This document shows positions 1 to 7,795 of a DNA stretch of 64,000 nucleotides, in pieces. The stretch spans positions 1-64,000 of the forward strand of contig CAIOHJ010000263.1 of assembly GCA_903858085.1 (NCBI GenBank), read 5' to 3'. The notes below the pieces were generated by a model that saw nothing but the letters and a program-made list of their open reading frames with translations, did not search any database and was not told where the DNA came from. Both the position numbers and the translations under genes were made by a program. The stretch's first letter is position 1. Every line of letters starts with the position of its first letter. The stretch comes from an uncultured Chloroflexota bacterium (GTDB lineage Bacteria > Chloroflexota > Anaerolineae > Caldilineales > Caldilineaceae).

Positions 1-270
1 AAATTCATCCGCCCCGATGGGGCGGGGCGTGCGTGTCCCATGCCCTCTCTAAATTCATCCGCCCCGATGGGGCGGGTCGTGTGTGTCCCATGCCGTCTCT
101 AAATTCATCCGCCCCGATGGGGCGGGGCGTGCGTGTCCCATGCCCTCTCTAAATTCATCCGCCCCGATGGGGCGGGTCGTGTGTGTCCCATGCCGTCTCT
201 AAATTCATCCGCCCCGATGGGGCGGGTCGTGCGTGTCCCATGCCGTCTCTAAATTCATCCGCCCCGATGG
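1..270. repeat. Tandem array of a 50-bp hairpin repeat (5.4 copies)
   Basis: Five complete 50-bp units (1-50, 51-100, 101-150, 151-200, 201-250) and a partial sixth (251-270) follow each other without spacers, and the array probably continues left of the window. Each unit contains a near-perfect hairpin, CCGCCCC-GAT-GGGGCGG. Units alternate between two subtypes that differ at a few positions (GGGGCGT versus GGGTCGT, and CCCTCTCT versus CCGTCTCT), so duplication may have gone by pairs. With no spacers this is not a CRISPR. A single diverged copy lies in inverse orientation at 56057-56100, so the unit is also a dispersed element. Confidence 0.95.
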
Positions 271-361
271 GCGTGCGAAAGAAAACCAGCGGTTGACGGA
301 AGAATTGGCGGCGACGCGGGAGGCGCTGCGTCAGGTGAACCGCTCAGAGCCCCGACCGTAA
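251..361 (+). pseudogene. Relic of a coding 3' end (coiled-coil tail) fused to the repeat array
   Basis: The frame from 275 to the TAA at 359-361 reads as a charged helical tail, AKENQRLTEELAATREALRQ, followed by nine more residues. It has codon use like a real gene but no start. Upstream the frame runs into the last partial repeat unit. It resembles the charged C-terminal helices of many bacterial proteins (for example Uma2-type nucleases), but no domain is left to name it. It is most simply the end of a gene whose body was replaced by the repeat array. Confidence 0.35.
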
Positions 362-499
362 GGGAGGGTCTTTCTCTACATTTCCCCGCCATCGGTGCAC
401 CTTGTTGCTGCACGACAGGGCGGATCGCCGCATCTACATACGTTGGATGCCAGAGGGAGCGTGTGCTGGCGTGTCGAAAAACCCTCCCCTACGGTCGGG
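351..499. repeat. Inverted repeat, 19-bp arms (18/19 match)
   Basis: The left arm at 351-369 begins CCCGACCGTAAGGGAGGGT and its reverse complement recurs at 481-499 with one mismatch. About 110 nt lie between them without a convincing gene. It could be a remnant of a small non-autonomous element or a palindromic repeat pair; function unknown. Confidence 0.6.
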
Positions 500-543
500 G
501 GGAGGGAGTTGAGCCATTCGGCGCAGGTAAATCTACAAATTCA

Positions 544-596
544 TGTGACGCACTCCGCTGAATTGTGGAGTGCACACTCAAGCAGAGTGCGTCACA
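544..596. terminator. Two-tier palindrome downstream of the 614-2641 gene
   Basis: Perfect 12-bp arms (544-555 and 585-596; core GTGACGCACTC) enclose a 29-nt loop that holds a second small palindrome, GAGTG-CA-CACTC (569-580). It starts about 18 nt past the stop codon of the minus-strand surface-protein gene, where a terminator is expected. There is no clear T-tract, so factor-independent termination is only a possibility. Confidence 0.45.
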
Positions 597-613
597 ATAT
601 CAACGAATATGTA

Positions 614-2641
614 CTAGCTCCGCCTGGGGCGTAGCAGCCAGGCCAGCAGGATCGAGAGGGCGATGCCGCCGACAAGGATGCCGACCCAGACGAGCAGATC
701 GCCAAACGGCTGGTTCAGCAGCCCCTCGAAGAAGGTCGGCCCTTCGCTGGCGGAGCCTGGGCTGGCCTGCCGGGCCAGTGCGTTCTGCATTTGGACCTCC
801 GGTTCTCCGGAGACCGGTTCTTCAGAGGCTGGGGTCAGGCTGGAGGTCGGTGTGTCGGTGGCTGTGATGGTCGGCGTCGGTGTGGTGGCGGGGGCTGTGG
901 CAGAGGGGGCTGTGGTGGCGGTCGGCACCGGCGTGTCGGTCGGCGGGGAAGTCGGCAGCGGCGTCGGCGTCGGCGGGTAACAGACGGTCAACACGACTTT
1001 GTCTAAGTACTGCCAGGTGCGCAGCCCGTTGTCGTCGTTGTAGGTGTTGAAGTAGAGCACCAGCGGCCGGCCGATGAAGCCGGTCAGGTCGACCGTCGAC
1101 TGTTGCCAGGCGCTGCCGTTGAGCCGTTTGCGGTAGAGGATGCCGGCGGTTGAATTGTCAAGGTTGAGCAGGATCACCTCCTGGCGGTCGACAGCCACGC
1201 CGCTGGGCAGGGTCTCCAGCGTGCCCTCCTCGCTCCGGTCAAAGCGCCACCAGCTCAGCGAGGCAGAACCGGCCATCGGCGAGATCTGGAAGGGTTGGCG
1301 AATGGACGAATAGGTCTTCTGGTTGGGGAGCGCAGGGATCGCGGCAGGATCGAGGCCCAGCCGCACAGCCCGCAACCCGTCGTATTTGGGGGTGCCGACA
1401 TAGGAGGGAGGCACCGGCGCCGGGCCCAGGATCCAGTAGGCGCTGTCCTCAAAGCTGCCGTTGAGAATGCCATCGGTCACACAGCCGACCGGCAGCGGGG
1501 TCGGCGTTGGCAGCGGGGTTGACGTTGGCAACAACGTCGGCGTCGGCGTGACGATCGGGGTCAGCGGAGAGAGCGAAAGTTCCAGCGTGTAGTTGGCGGG
1601 CGCTACGGTCACCAGGGTGATCAGGTAGTCCTGGCTGATCGGCGAGGTGAACTGAACCTCGCGCAGCGAGTTGCTTAGATCCTTGTAAAGGACCGAATCT
1701 GTCAGCCCCAACAGTTGAAAATTGACCTGGTTGGGCGGGGTGGAACCCAGCAGCAGCCGGACAGAATAGCCGGCAGGCGCGTTGAAGAAATACTGCCGCG
1801 GGGTGCTGGGGGTAATTCCACCGCTGCGCACCTGGGTGCCGCCCCCAGCCGGAAAAGAGATCCCTTCCGCCTGGGGGGTGCTGAGCGTCACCTCAAGCGT
1901 GAACTGAACGCTCTCCGCAGAGGAGGAGACGACCAAAAGGTAGTCCTGGGTGACCGGCAGCGCGGCCGACCATTCGTATTGGGCGTCGTTGCGCGCTTTG
2001 TAGGTGATCCCGTCGGCGACGCCGATCAGGGAAAATTGGGCGGTCTGCAGGGGCGAGGAGAGCAGGACACGCAGCGTCTGGCCAGCTGACCCTGCCAGCC
2101 AGTAGCGCGCATCTTTCGCTGACCCTGCGTTGCCAGTGACCCTCTGGCTGCTCCCGGTGCTCAACAGCCGCTCGGCGTCCATCACCACCGTCAAGGTGAA
2201 GGCCACACCCCGCTGGCTGGCGGTGACCGTCACAAGATACTCTTGCGTCTCAGGCACTGTCCCAATCCAGGGGCTGCTGTTCATGTTTTTGTAGACCGCA
2301 TTGATGTTGCGGCCGCGCACTTCAAACTGGGCCCGATTCCCCTCCGCGCTGATCCGGATGGCAATCGCTTCGTCGACCGTGGCGTATAAACTGTATTCGA
2401 GTTTCTGGTTGGGTTCGACGTACCCGTTGATCCGGGCGACCCTGCTGTCGGTGCTGGGGATGATCTTCACCGGGTCAGCGGCGGTCACCGCCGCTGGCGC
2501 AACGGCCAGGAGCGGAGAGGGGATGGCCGGCAGCAACGCCCACAACAACACGGACAGCCACAAAGATACCCTGCGCTGGGCAACCTGCCCCGCTCTCGTC
2601 AGCCGAAGTGGGCCCCACCTCCCCATCCCTCTTTGCAACAT
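614..2641 (-). CDS. Exported surface protein with repeated beta domains and C-terminal membrane anchor
   Basis: A 675-residue protein of unknown function. An N-terminal signal sequence (about residues 20-50, ending in AVAPAAVTAADP) is followed by three similar ~110-residue blocks, each ending in a strand such as QEYLVTV, QDYLLVV or QDYLITL, resembling the PPC-type domains of secreted bacterial proteins. A Pro/Thr linker (TPTPTLLPTSTPLPTPTPLP) leads to a ~170-residue jelly-roll-like region with NGSFEDSAYW, typical of carbohydrate-binding modules. A second Pro/Thr linker and a final transmembrane helix with a basic tail (LLRPRRS) anchor it. The ATG at 2641 is preferred because AGGAG lies five bases upstream; starts at 2662 and a TTG at 2677 are possible. 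It is probably a cell-surface binding protein; no catalytic motif is visible. Confidence 0.8.
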   Translation of the reverse strand: MLQRGMGRWGPLRLTRAGQVAQRRVSLWLSVLLWALLPAIPSPLLAVAPAAVTAADPVKIIPSTDSRVARINGYVEPNQKLEYSLYATVDEAIAIRISAEGNRAQFEVRGRNINAVYKNMNSSPWIGTVPETQEYLVTVTASQRGVAFTLTVVMDAERLLSTGSSQRVTGNAGSAKDARYWLAGSAGQTLRVLLSSPLQTAQFSLIGVADGITYKARNDAQYEWSAALPVTQDYLLVVSSSAESVQFTLEVTLSTPQAEGISFPAGGGTQVRSGGITPSTPRQYFFNAPAGYSVRLLLGSTPPNQVNFQLLGLTDSVLYKDLSNSLREVQFTSPISQDYLITLVTVAPANYTLELSLSPLTPIVTPTPTLLPTSTPLPTPTPLPVGCVTDGILNGSFEDSAYWILGPAPVPPSYVGTPKYDGLRAVRLGLDPAAIPALPNQKTYSSIRQPFQISPMAGSASLSWWRFDRSEEGTLETLPSGVAVDRQEVILLNLDNSTAGILYRKRLNGSAWQQSTVDLTGFIGRPLVLYFNTYNDDNGLRTWQYLDKVVLTVCYPPTPTPLPTSPPTDTPVPTATTAPSATAPATTPTPTITATDTPTSSLTPASEEPVSGEPEVQMQNALARQASPGSASEGPTFFEGLLNQPFGDLLVWVGILVGGIALSILLAWLLRPRRS

Positions 2642-2725
2642 CGATTCTCCTGCCCGGCGCATGCTGTTGTAAGACAACGGCAGCCAACCTGTTGCGGCCG
2701 ATCCGTTTTGCTGTATCGCTGCACA

Positions 2726-2754
2726 ATTGTAACATAATCAAACGTTGCAAGCAA
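2726..2754 (-). promoter_or_regulatory. Predicted sigma-70-type promoter for the surface-protein gene
   Basis: On the minus strand, TTGCTT (2754-2749) and TACAAT (2731-2726) are separated by 17 bp, about 80 nt upstream of the ATG at 2641. Confidence 0.6.
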
Positions 2755-2825
2755 ACTGGGCCGATCTGCCCCCGGATCTGCCCTCTCTGGCGGAAATGCA
2801 CCTTGTTGCAGTGGACAGTTTCTGT

Positions 2826-2853
2826 TTTATGCAAAGTAATGGTACCATACAAT
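2826..2853 (+). promoter_or_regulatory. Possible promoter for xerC
   Basis: TTTATG (2826-2831) and TACAAT (2848-2853) are 16 bp apart and lie 48 nt before the xerC ATG. The -35 match is weak. Confidence 0.4.
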
Positions 2854-2900
2854 CGGAATGTGAGCTCCTGTGAGCAAGATGGGTGTGGAGGAACGGTTGT

Positions 2901-3821
2901 ATGCAAGAGGAAATTCAACAGTATCTGTCGTTGCTTGCCGCAGAGGCAGACGCTTCCGAGAACACGATCTCTGCCTATCGCAACGATTTGGGGCAGCTTG
3001 CCCTTTTTCTGCGTCACTATCAGAGTACGGATGGGCGGCTTGTGACGAGGTGGCAGGATGTGACAGCGGTGGTGGCGCAGGACTATGTCTTTGCGTTGCG
3101 TTCACGCGGCTATGCATCGTCGACGGTGGCGCGCAAGGTGGCCGCGGTCAAAAGTTTTTTTGATTTTTTGACCGAGCAAGGTTGGATTGTCGACGACCCG
3201 GCCGCCCTGCTGGAATCACCCAAGGTCAAAAAGCAGCTTCCTCGCACAATTTCGTACGAGGAGGTCGAGCGGCTGTTGGCGGCCCCCCGGCGACAGCTGT
3301 CGCCGCAGACGATCCGCGACAGTGCGCTGCTGGAAACGCTCTATGCCACTGGGGTGCGTGTCAGCGAACTGGTCAATCTGGATCTGGGGGATCTGGACGG
3401 GGCGACCGGCCAGCTGGTCTGTGGAGAGGGCGGCAAGCGTCGCCGTGTGGCGCAGCTCAGCCCGGATGTGCAGGAATCGCTCCAGCGGTATCTGGCCGAA
3501 GGGCGGCCGGCCCTGGTGGTGCACGCCGACGAGCCGGCGCTTTTTCTTAACCACCGCGGGCAGCGTCTGACCCGTCAGGGGCTCTGGCTGATCATCAAAC
3601 GCTACGTCAAAGAAATTGGCATCCTGGGCCCGGTAACCCCCCACACGCTGCGCCACAGCTTCGCAACCCATCTGCTGAACACCGGGGCTGGGCTGCGCGA
3701 GGTACAAAAACGGCTCGGCCATGCCAGCTTGAGCACCACCCAGGTCTACAAACAGATGAACGACGAAGCGGCGGTGTCGCTGGTGATCGACGGCCAGCCG
3801 GTTCAATTCGATGCAGATTGA
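2901..3821 (+). CDS. xerC: Tyrosine site-specific recombinase, XerC/XerD family
   Basis: A 306-residue recombinase that would resolve chromosome dimers by strand exchange at a dif site. An N-terminal SAM-like core-binding domain (residues 1-90, with the ENTISAYRNDL motif) precedes the catalytic domain. All active-site residues are present: R153 (ATGVRVSELVNL), K179 (GEGGKRRRV), H248-x-x-R251 (HTLRHSFATHLL), H274 (LGHASLSTT) and the nucleophile Y283 (TQVYKQM). The length is normal for XerC/D and no phage or integron genes lie beside it, so a housekeeping role fits better than an integrase. The ATG at 2901 follows GGAGGAAC; an upstream GTG at 2883 lacks such a site. Its 3' end overlaps the next gene by 11 bp. 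XerC and XerD cannot be told apart here. Confidence 0.93.
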   Translation: MQEEIQQYLSLLAAEADASENTISAYRNDLGQLALFLRHYQSTDGRLVTRWQDVTAVVAQDYVFALRSRGYASSTVARKVAAVKSFFDFLTEQGWIVDDPAALLESPKVKKQLPRTISYEEVERLLAAPRRQLSPQTIRDSALLETLYATGVRVSELVNLDLGDLDGATGQLVCGEGGKRRRVAQLSPDVQESLQRYLAEGRPALVVHADEPALFLNHRGQRLTRQGLWLIIKRYVKEIGILGPVTPHTLRHSFATHLLNTGAGLREVQKRLGHASLSTTQVYKQMNDEAAVSLVIDGQPVQFDAD

Positions 3822-4584
3822 CCTCAGCGGCCACGTGGCGGTGGTCAGCGGGGCCAGCCGTCCAGCAGGAATCGGCGCCGCGATCGCCCGCAGGCTGGCT
3901 GGCGCGGGCGCCGACCTGCTGGTCACCAGCTTCCCCCCCTACGACCAGCAGATCTCCCGGCTGGGGGGCTCCCCCCACGCAGTCGACGAGCTGGTCGACG
4001 AATTGCGCCAGCTGGGGGTCCGGGCGGCCAGCTGGGTGGCTGACCTGAGCCAGCCCCAGGCCCCCGAAGCCATCCTGGCCGCCGCCCACCGCTGGCTGGG
4101 CCCCCCTTCTATCTTGGTCAACAACGCCTGTCACTCAGAAGCTGGCGGGCTCGACGAGTTGGATGCCAGCCAGCTGGACCGCCACTATGCCGTCAACGTG
4201 CGTGGGACGGTGCTGATGTGCCAGGCCTTTGTCCGCCAGTGGCAGCGCAGACGCGGGGGGCGCATCATCAGCTTGACCTCCGGCCAAGGGGCGGGGCCCA
4301 TGGTTGGAGAACTGGCCTACGTTGTGACCAAAGCCGCCGTCGATGCCCTGACCGTCACGCTGGCCAAAGAGCTGGCTGGCCGTGGGATTACCGTCAACGC
4401 GGTCGACCCTGGTGCCACCGACACAGGGTGGATGAGCGCCGCACTCTGCCACTCCATCGCCGGCGAAACCTATCTGCGTCGCGTGGGCCAGCCTGACGAC
4501 GCAGCCCGGCTGGTCTGTTTTCTCGCCTCCGAAGAGGCCGAGTGGATCACAGGGCAGATTCTCCGCTCGCGCGGCGGGGGCTGA
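3811..4584 (+). CDS. Short-chain dehydrogenase/reductase (SDR)
   Basis: A 257-residue classical SDR. The nucleotide-binding glycine motif is slightly altered (SGASRPAGIGAAIA, residues 13-26) and is followed by NNA (about 107-109), the catalytic Ser in SLTSGQG and the Y-x-x-x-K pair in LAYVVTKAAVD. The C-terminus (EWITGQILRSRGGG) is close to that of 3-oxoacyl-ACP reductases (FabG-like), where the last residues normally read dGG. The substrate cannot be assigned. The start codon lies inside xerC (11-bp overlap), so the two are probably translationally coupled although their roles are unrelated. It converges on the RarD-like gene with only 10 bp between. Confidence 0.9.
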   Translation: MQIDLSGHVAVVSGASRPAGIGAAIARRLAGAGADLLVTSFPPYDQQISRLGGSPHAVDELVDELRQLGVRAASWVADLSQPQAPEAILAAAHRWLGPPSILVNNACHSEAGGLDELDASQLDRHYAVNVRGTVLMCQAFVRQWQRRRGGRIISLTSGQGAGPMVGELAYVVTKAAVDALTVTLAKELAGRGITVNAVDPGATDTGWMSAALCHSIAGETYLRRVGQPDDAARLVCFLASEEAEWITGQILRSRGGG

Positions 4585-4594
4585 CAGGACCGGC

Positions 4595-5500
4595 TCAAGA
4601 CAAAGAGGGCCGGACCCGGCGGAGATGGCGCTGCTGCCAGAGGCCTTCTGCCGTGTAGATCCCCAGTGCCAGCCAGATGATGGCAAAACCAAGCAGCCGT
4701 GTCTGGCTGAATGGCTCTCGGAAGATGAGCAGACCCACCAGAAACTGCAAGGTGGGGGCAATGTACTGCAAAACGCCCAACAACGAAAGCCGGATCAGAC
4801 GGGCTGCCGAGGCAAACCAGACCAACGGCAGAACGGTGACAGCCCCCGCTGCGACCAACAGCAGCGTCGTGCCCCAGCCGTAGTGCACGAGGCTGTCAAA
4901 GCCGCTCAGCTCCCGATAGAGCAGCAACGCCAGCGCCGGCAGCAAAACGGTGCCGGTCTCCACGGTCAGCCCCTGGGCCGAATGCAGCCTGCCCTGTTTT
5001 TTGAGCAGACCGTAAAAGCCGAAGGTGAACGCCAGCACCAATGCAATCCAGGGCAGCTGGCCGTAGGTGACCGTCAAGAAGAGCACCCCGGCGGCGGCGA
5101 CGGCGATGGCCAGCCACTGACCCGGGCGCAGCTGCTCGCGCAGCACGACTACCCCCAGCAGCACGCTGACCAGCGGGTTGATAAAATAGCCGAGGCTGCT
5201 TTCGATCACAAAACCGGCGTTGACCGCCCAGATGTAGGTGTACCAGTTGACGGCCAACACGACCCCCGCAGTCGCATACAAAGAGAGGGTGCGCGGGGAA
5301 CGCAGGGCAGGCCGCAGCCACTGCCATTCTCGTCGGGCGGTGAGCAAAAGCACCAAAAACGCCAGAGACCAGATGGCCCGGTGGGCCAGGATATCGATCG
5401 CCGGCACGGCTGCCAACAGTCGAAAATAGAGGGGAATGGTGCCCCACAAAATATAGCAGCCGGCTGCAAACCAGATGCCCCGCTCTTCGTCGCTGCGCAT
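4595..5500 (-). CDS. rarD: EamA/RarD-family membrane transporter
   Basis: A 301-residue inner-membrane carrier with about ten predicted helices, made of two EamA repeats. The N-terminus (GIWFAAGCYILWGTIPLYF) and the segment NWYTYIWAVNAGFVIESSLG are characteristic of the RarD branch (chloramphenicol-sensitivity protein family). The substrate is unknown; relatives export small metabolites or drugs. AAAGAGA precedes the ATG. It faces the SDR gene tail to tail and is followed upstream on the same strand by the DUF423 gene. Confidence 0.88.
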   Translation of the reverse strand: MRSDEERGIWFAAGCYILWGTIPLYFRLLAAVPAIDILAHRAIWSLAFLVLLLTARREWQWLRPALRSPRTLSLYATAGVVLAVNWYTYIWAVNAGFVIESSLGYFINPLVSVLLGVVVLREQLRPGQWLAIAVAAAGVLFLTVTYGQLPWIALVLAFTFGFYGLLKKQGRLHSAQGLTVETGTVLLPALALLLYRELSGFDSLVHYGWGTTLLLVAAGAVTVLPLVWFASAARLIRLSLLGVLQYIAPTLQFLVGLLIFREPFSQTRLLGFAIIWLALGIYTAEGLWQQRHLRRVRPSLS

Positions 5501-5569
5501 TGTCGTCTCTTTCGTGGGTGCCTCCAGCCAGGGCCGGAGGTCGGGTTGGGTGGCGCGGGGCGACCTGCT

Positions 5570-5941
5570 TCAGCCGCGCCAGGCAGTCGCCGCCAGCAGC
5601 AGCCAGCCGACGATCCAGGCAGCCCCCCCGATCGGGGGGATGGCCCCCAGCCAGCGCTGGCCGGTGAAGGCCATGCCAATCAGGCTGCCTGAAAAAAGAA
5701 GGATGCCCGCCACAAAGAGCCAGCCGCTCCAGACCGGCAGGCTGCTGGCTGGCCAGCGGCCCAGGGCCAGCACCACCACAAAAAGGGCCAGCAGATGATA
5801 GACCATGTAGCTGACGCCTGTCTGGTAGTTGGCCAGCAGCCGCTCGTCGATGCGGCCGCGCAGCGCGTGCGCGCCGAATGCACCCAGCCCGACAGCCACT
5901 CCGCCCAGCAGGGCAGCCACCCCAAAAAACAATCGTTCCAT
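5570..5941 (-). CDS. DUF423 family small membrane protein
   Basis: A 123-residue protein with four hydrophobic helices and the family hallmark GAFGAHALRG near residue 22, followed by NYQTGVSYMVYHLLAL. It matches the YgdD/DUF423 family in size and pattern. No biochemical role is established. A strong AGGAGAGG precedes the ATG. It is probably co-transcribed with the RarD-like gene, whose start is 69 bp downstream of this stop. Confidence 0.88.
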   Translation of the reverse strand: MERLFFGVAALLGGVAVGLGAFGAHALRGRIDERLLANYQTGVSYMVYHLLALFVVVLALGRWPASSLPVWSGWLFVAGILLFSGSLIGMAFTGQRWLGAIPPIGGAAWIVGWLLLAATAWRG

Positions 5942-6148
5942 AGCCTCTCCTGTTGTTTTGCACGCCCGCTCCAGCCGCTCCCTTCAGTATCGCCAATCTT
6001 GCCCAGAACGTCCATTTTGGACAGAGACCGCATGCACTGCTGCGCTCGCCGCCTCTGACGGGAGACACCCCCCCACCGGGATCCTGTCTGCCTGCCTTCA
6101 GGGCCCGCTCCGTCGTCCCCTATTCTAAATTTGAAATGGGGAACCCTC

Positions 6149-6177
6149 TTGACAGCACGTCTGTTCCATGATATTTT
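6149..6177 (+). promoter_or_regulatory. Predicted sigma-70-type promoter
   Basis: TTGACA (6149-6154) and TATTTT (6172-6177) are 17 bp apart. A transcript from here starts near 6184, which supports the downstream ATG at 6249 over an in-frame ATG at 6168. The rest of the 307-bp gap 5942-6248 shows no gene. Confidence 0.65.
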
Positions 6178-6248
6178 TTAGGCATACCTATGGGCCCCTT
6201 CTCCCTGTTGGAAAAGCAGCCCTCTCATTCACCAAAAGGACGATTCCT

Positions 6249-7709
6249 ATGCTGCCTACATCGTTGCCCTCCGATCGCCCTGCTGCTCGGACAGATGCTT
6301 TGATCGAGATGGCTGTTGGCCTGGGCGACTCCAGGCTGGCGGGAGAGATCTCCCGCCGCCAGAGCGTGCTGGTCGCTCTCTCTTGTCTGGCCTCCTTTGC
6401 CCGCAAACAGCTTGCTTTTTTGCAGACCGGCCTGGGCCCCTGGGGGAGGTTTGAGACAGACAGCCGATACCCGCTGGCCTTTCTCAGCGAGGCGACCACA
6501 CGCCAGCTCTCTTTTGATCTCGACGTGTTGTTGCGGACTCTCGGCCATCGTGAAGTCGCCAATTCGACGCCGGCCATGCGCGAGAGCCTGGCGTTGGCCG
6601 ACCAGTTGGCTGTGCAGGCGCTGCTGCCAGCGGTGCGCCATGGACTGGCCGAGCCCGCCACGCTGCTCACCTATTTCCAGAAAAGCCCAACGATCCGTCT
6701 GATCCCGTATGTGCCGCTGGCCGCGATCGGGGTCGACTTCAGTGCGCTGGGTGACCCGGTGCGTCTGCTGGCTGTGGCCCACGAAGTCGGCCACCACGTC
6801 TACCGCCAGCTGACCGTCAACTACGCGGCGCAGCTCGACACCCAGATCGAGGCGATGGCCAGCCCGGCGGCGGAGGGCATGGTGAACCGCTGGCCGGCGT
6901 GGCTGCTGGCCTGGGAGGAAGAAATTTTTGCCGACAGCTACGCCGCGCTGGTCGCTGGGCCAGCTGCGGCGCTGGGGTTGCAGCAGCTGATCGCCACGGG
7001 CCGACGTACCGGGCTGGCCGAAGACGACGGTGTGCACCCGGTAGACCTGTTGCGCCCGCAGATCCTGCACACGGCCCTCAAGCTCCTGGCCGAGCAAGGG
7101 GCGCCGGGGCAGCAGCGTTCGGCGCTGCGCGCAGCTGTGCTGGCGCTGGAGAGCAGCTGGCAGGAGCAGCTGGCAGCCGCGCCCGCAGCCTTCGAAGCGG
7201 GCGGCGCCGTGATCGGCGTCCAGGAGGGGGGAGCGCAGCTGCGGGCATTCGTCGCCGAGCTGCTGGGCAGTGTGTTGGCCCCCCTGCTGCGCGACGAAGC
7301 GCATTGCCCCTGGAGTGTGGGGGCCGAAGAGCCGTCGCACGCGCTGGCGGCCAGCTTGGAGCAGTTCAGCAGCTTTTGTGCAGCACAGGCTGGCCAGCCC
7401 CTGCCGGAGCTGGCCCTGGACGAGGCGCAGCAGACGACCGGCGTTGTCCGTTTCCCAGGCGTCGACTGGGGGGCTGTGCGCAGCGCCGGCGAGGTCGGCG
7501 ATGCGACCTTGGCAGCGCTGCGCGAGCGTGGCCTGGCCGGCGACGCGCTCCAGGCCGCCGATTGGAAGGCGGTCTTTCTGGCAGGAGACTGGACGACCCA
7601 GGAGGGGGGCAGCGGCATCAAACCGCCGGTCCGCCGCATGGGTGCAAATCCTTGGTGGCTGACCTATGTGCCGCCGGTGCAGCCTCCGCGACGGGTCGTC
7701 GTCCCCTAG
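6249..7709 (+). CDS. Putative zinc metallopeptidase of unknown family
   Basis: A 486-residue protein without signal peptide or transmembrane helix, so probably cytoplasmic. A classic zinc-peptidase motif, AHEVGHHVYRQL (H178-E179-x-x-H182), is followed some 45 residues later by EEEIFADSYAALVAG, where E225 and D229 sit as in gluzincins that use a downstream Glu ligand. Nothing else is recognisable: the flanks are Ala/Leu-rich helix, and a C-terminal ~100-residue region (GVVRFPGVDWGAV to the end) looks like a separate small domain. AAAAGGA precedes the ATG at 6249. It ends at a strong bidirectional terminator. The peptidase call rests on the motif alone. Confidence 0.7.
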   Translation: MLPTSLPSDRPAARTDALIEMAVGLGDSRLAGEISRRQSVLVALSCLASFARKQLAFLQTGLGPWGRFETDSRYPLAFLSEATTRQLSFDLDVLLRTLGHREVANSTPAMRESLALADQLAVQALLPAVRHGLAEPATLLTYFQKSPTIRLIPYVPLAAIGVDFSALGDPVRLLAVAHEVGHHVYRQLTVNYAAQLDTQIEAMASPAAEGMVNRWPAWLLAWEEEIFADSYAALVAGPAAALGLQQLIATGRRTGLAEDDGVHPVDLLRPQILHTALKLLAEQGAPGQQRSALRAAVLALESSWQEQLAAAPAAFEAGGAVIGVQEGGAQLRAFVAELLGSVLAPLLRDEAHCPWSVGAEEPSHALAASLEQFSSFCAAQAGQPLPELALDEAQQTTGVVRFPGVDWGAVRSAGEVGDATLAALRERGLAGDALQAADWKAVFLAGDWTTQEGGSGIKPPVRRMGANPWWLTYVPPVQPPRRVVVP

Positions 7710-7733
7710 CTGCCGACACGTGGCCCCTTACCC

Positions 7734-7768
7734 AACAAAAAGCCGGGCAGAACGCCCGGCTTTTTGTT
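7734..7768. terminator. Bidirectional intrinsic terminator
   Basis: A perfect 15-bp inverted repeat (AACAAAAAGCCGGGC at 7734-7748 and its complement at 7754-7768) with a 5-nt loop and T-tracts in both directions. It separates the convergent putative peptidase gene and the decaheme cytochrome gene. Confidence 0.93.
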
Positions 7769-7795
7769 GGCGGGAACAGGGGGCCCCGATGTTGT

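Noticed and set aside
1..270. CRISPR array
   Set aside because: The 50-bp units are directly adjacent, with no spacers, and no cas gene is in the window.
395..634. Small plus-strand ORF in the left gene-free stretch
   Set aside because: Composition is not protein-like, there is no ribosome-binding site, and it crosses both palindromes.
2901..3821. Integrase of a prophage or genomic island
   Set aside because: Length and motifs fit housekeeping XerC/D, and no phage, plasmid or attachment-site signs surround it.
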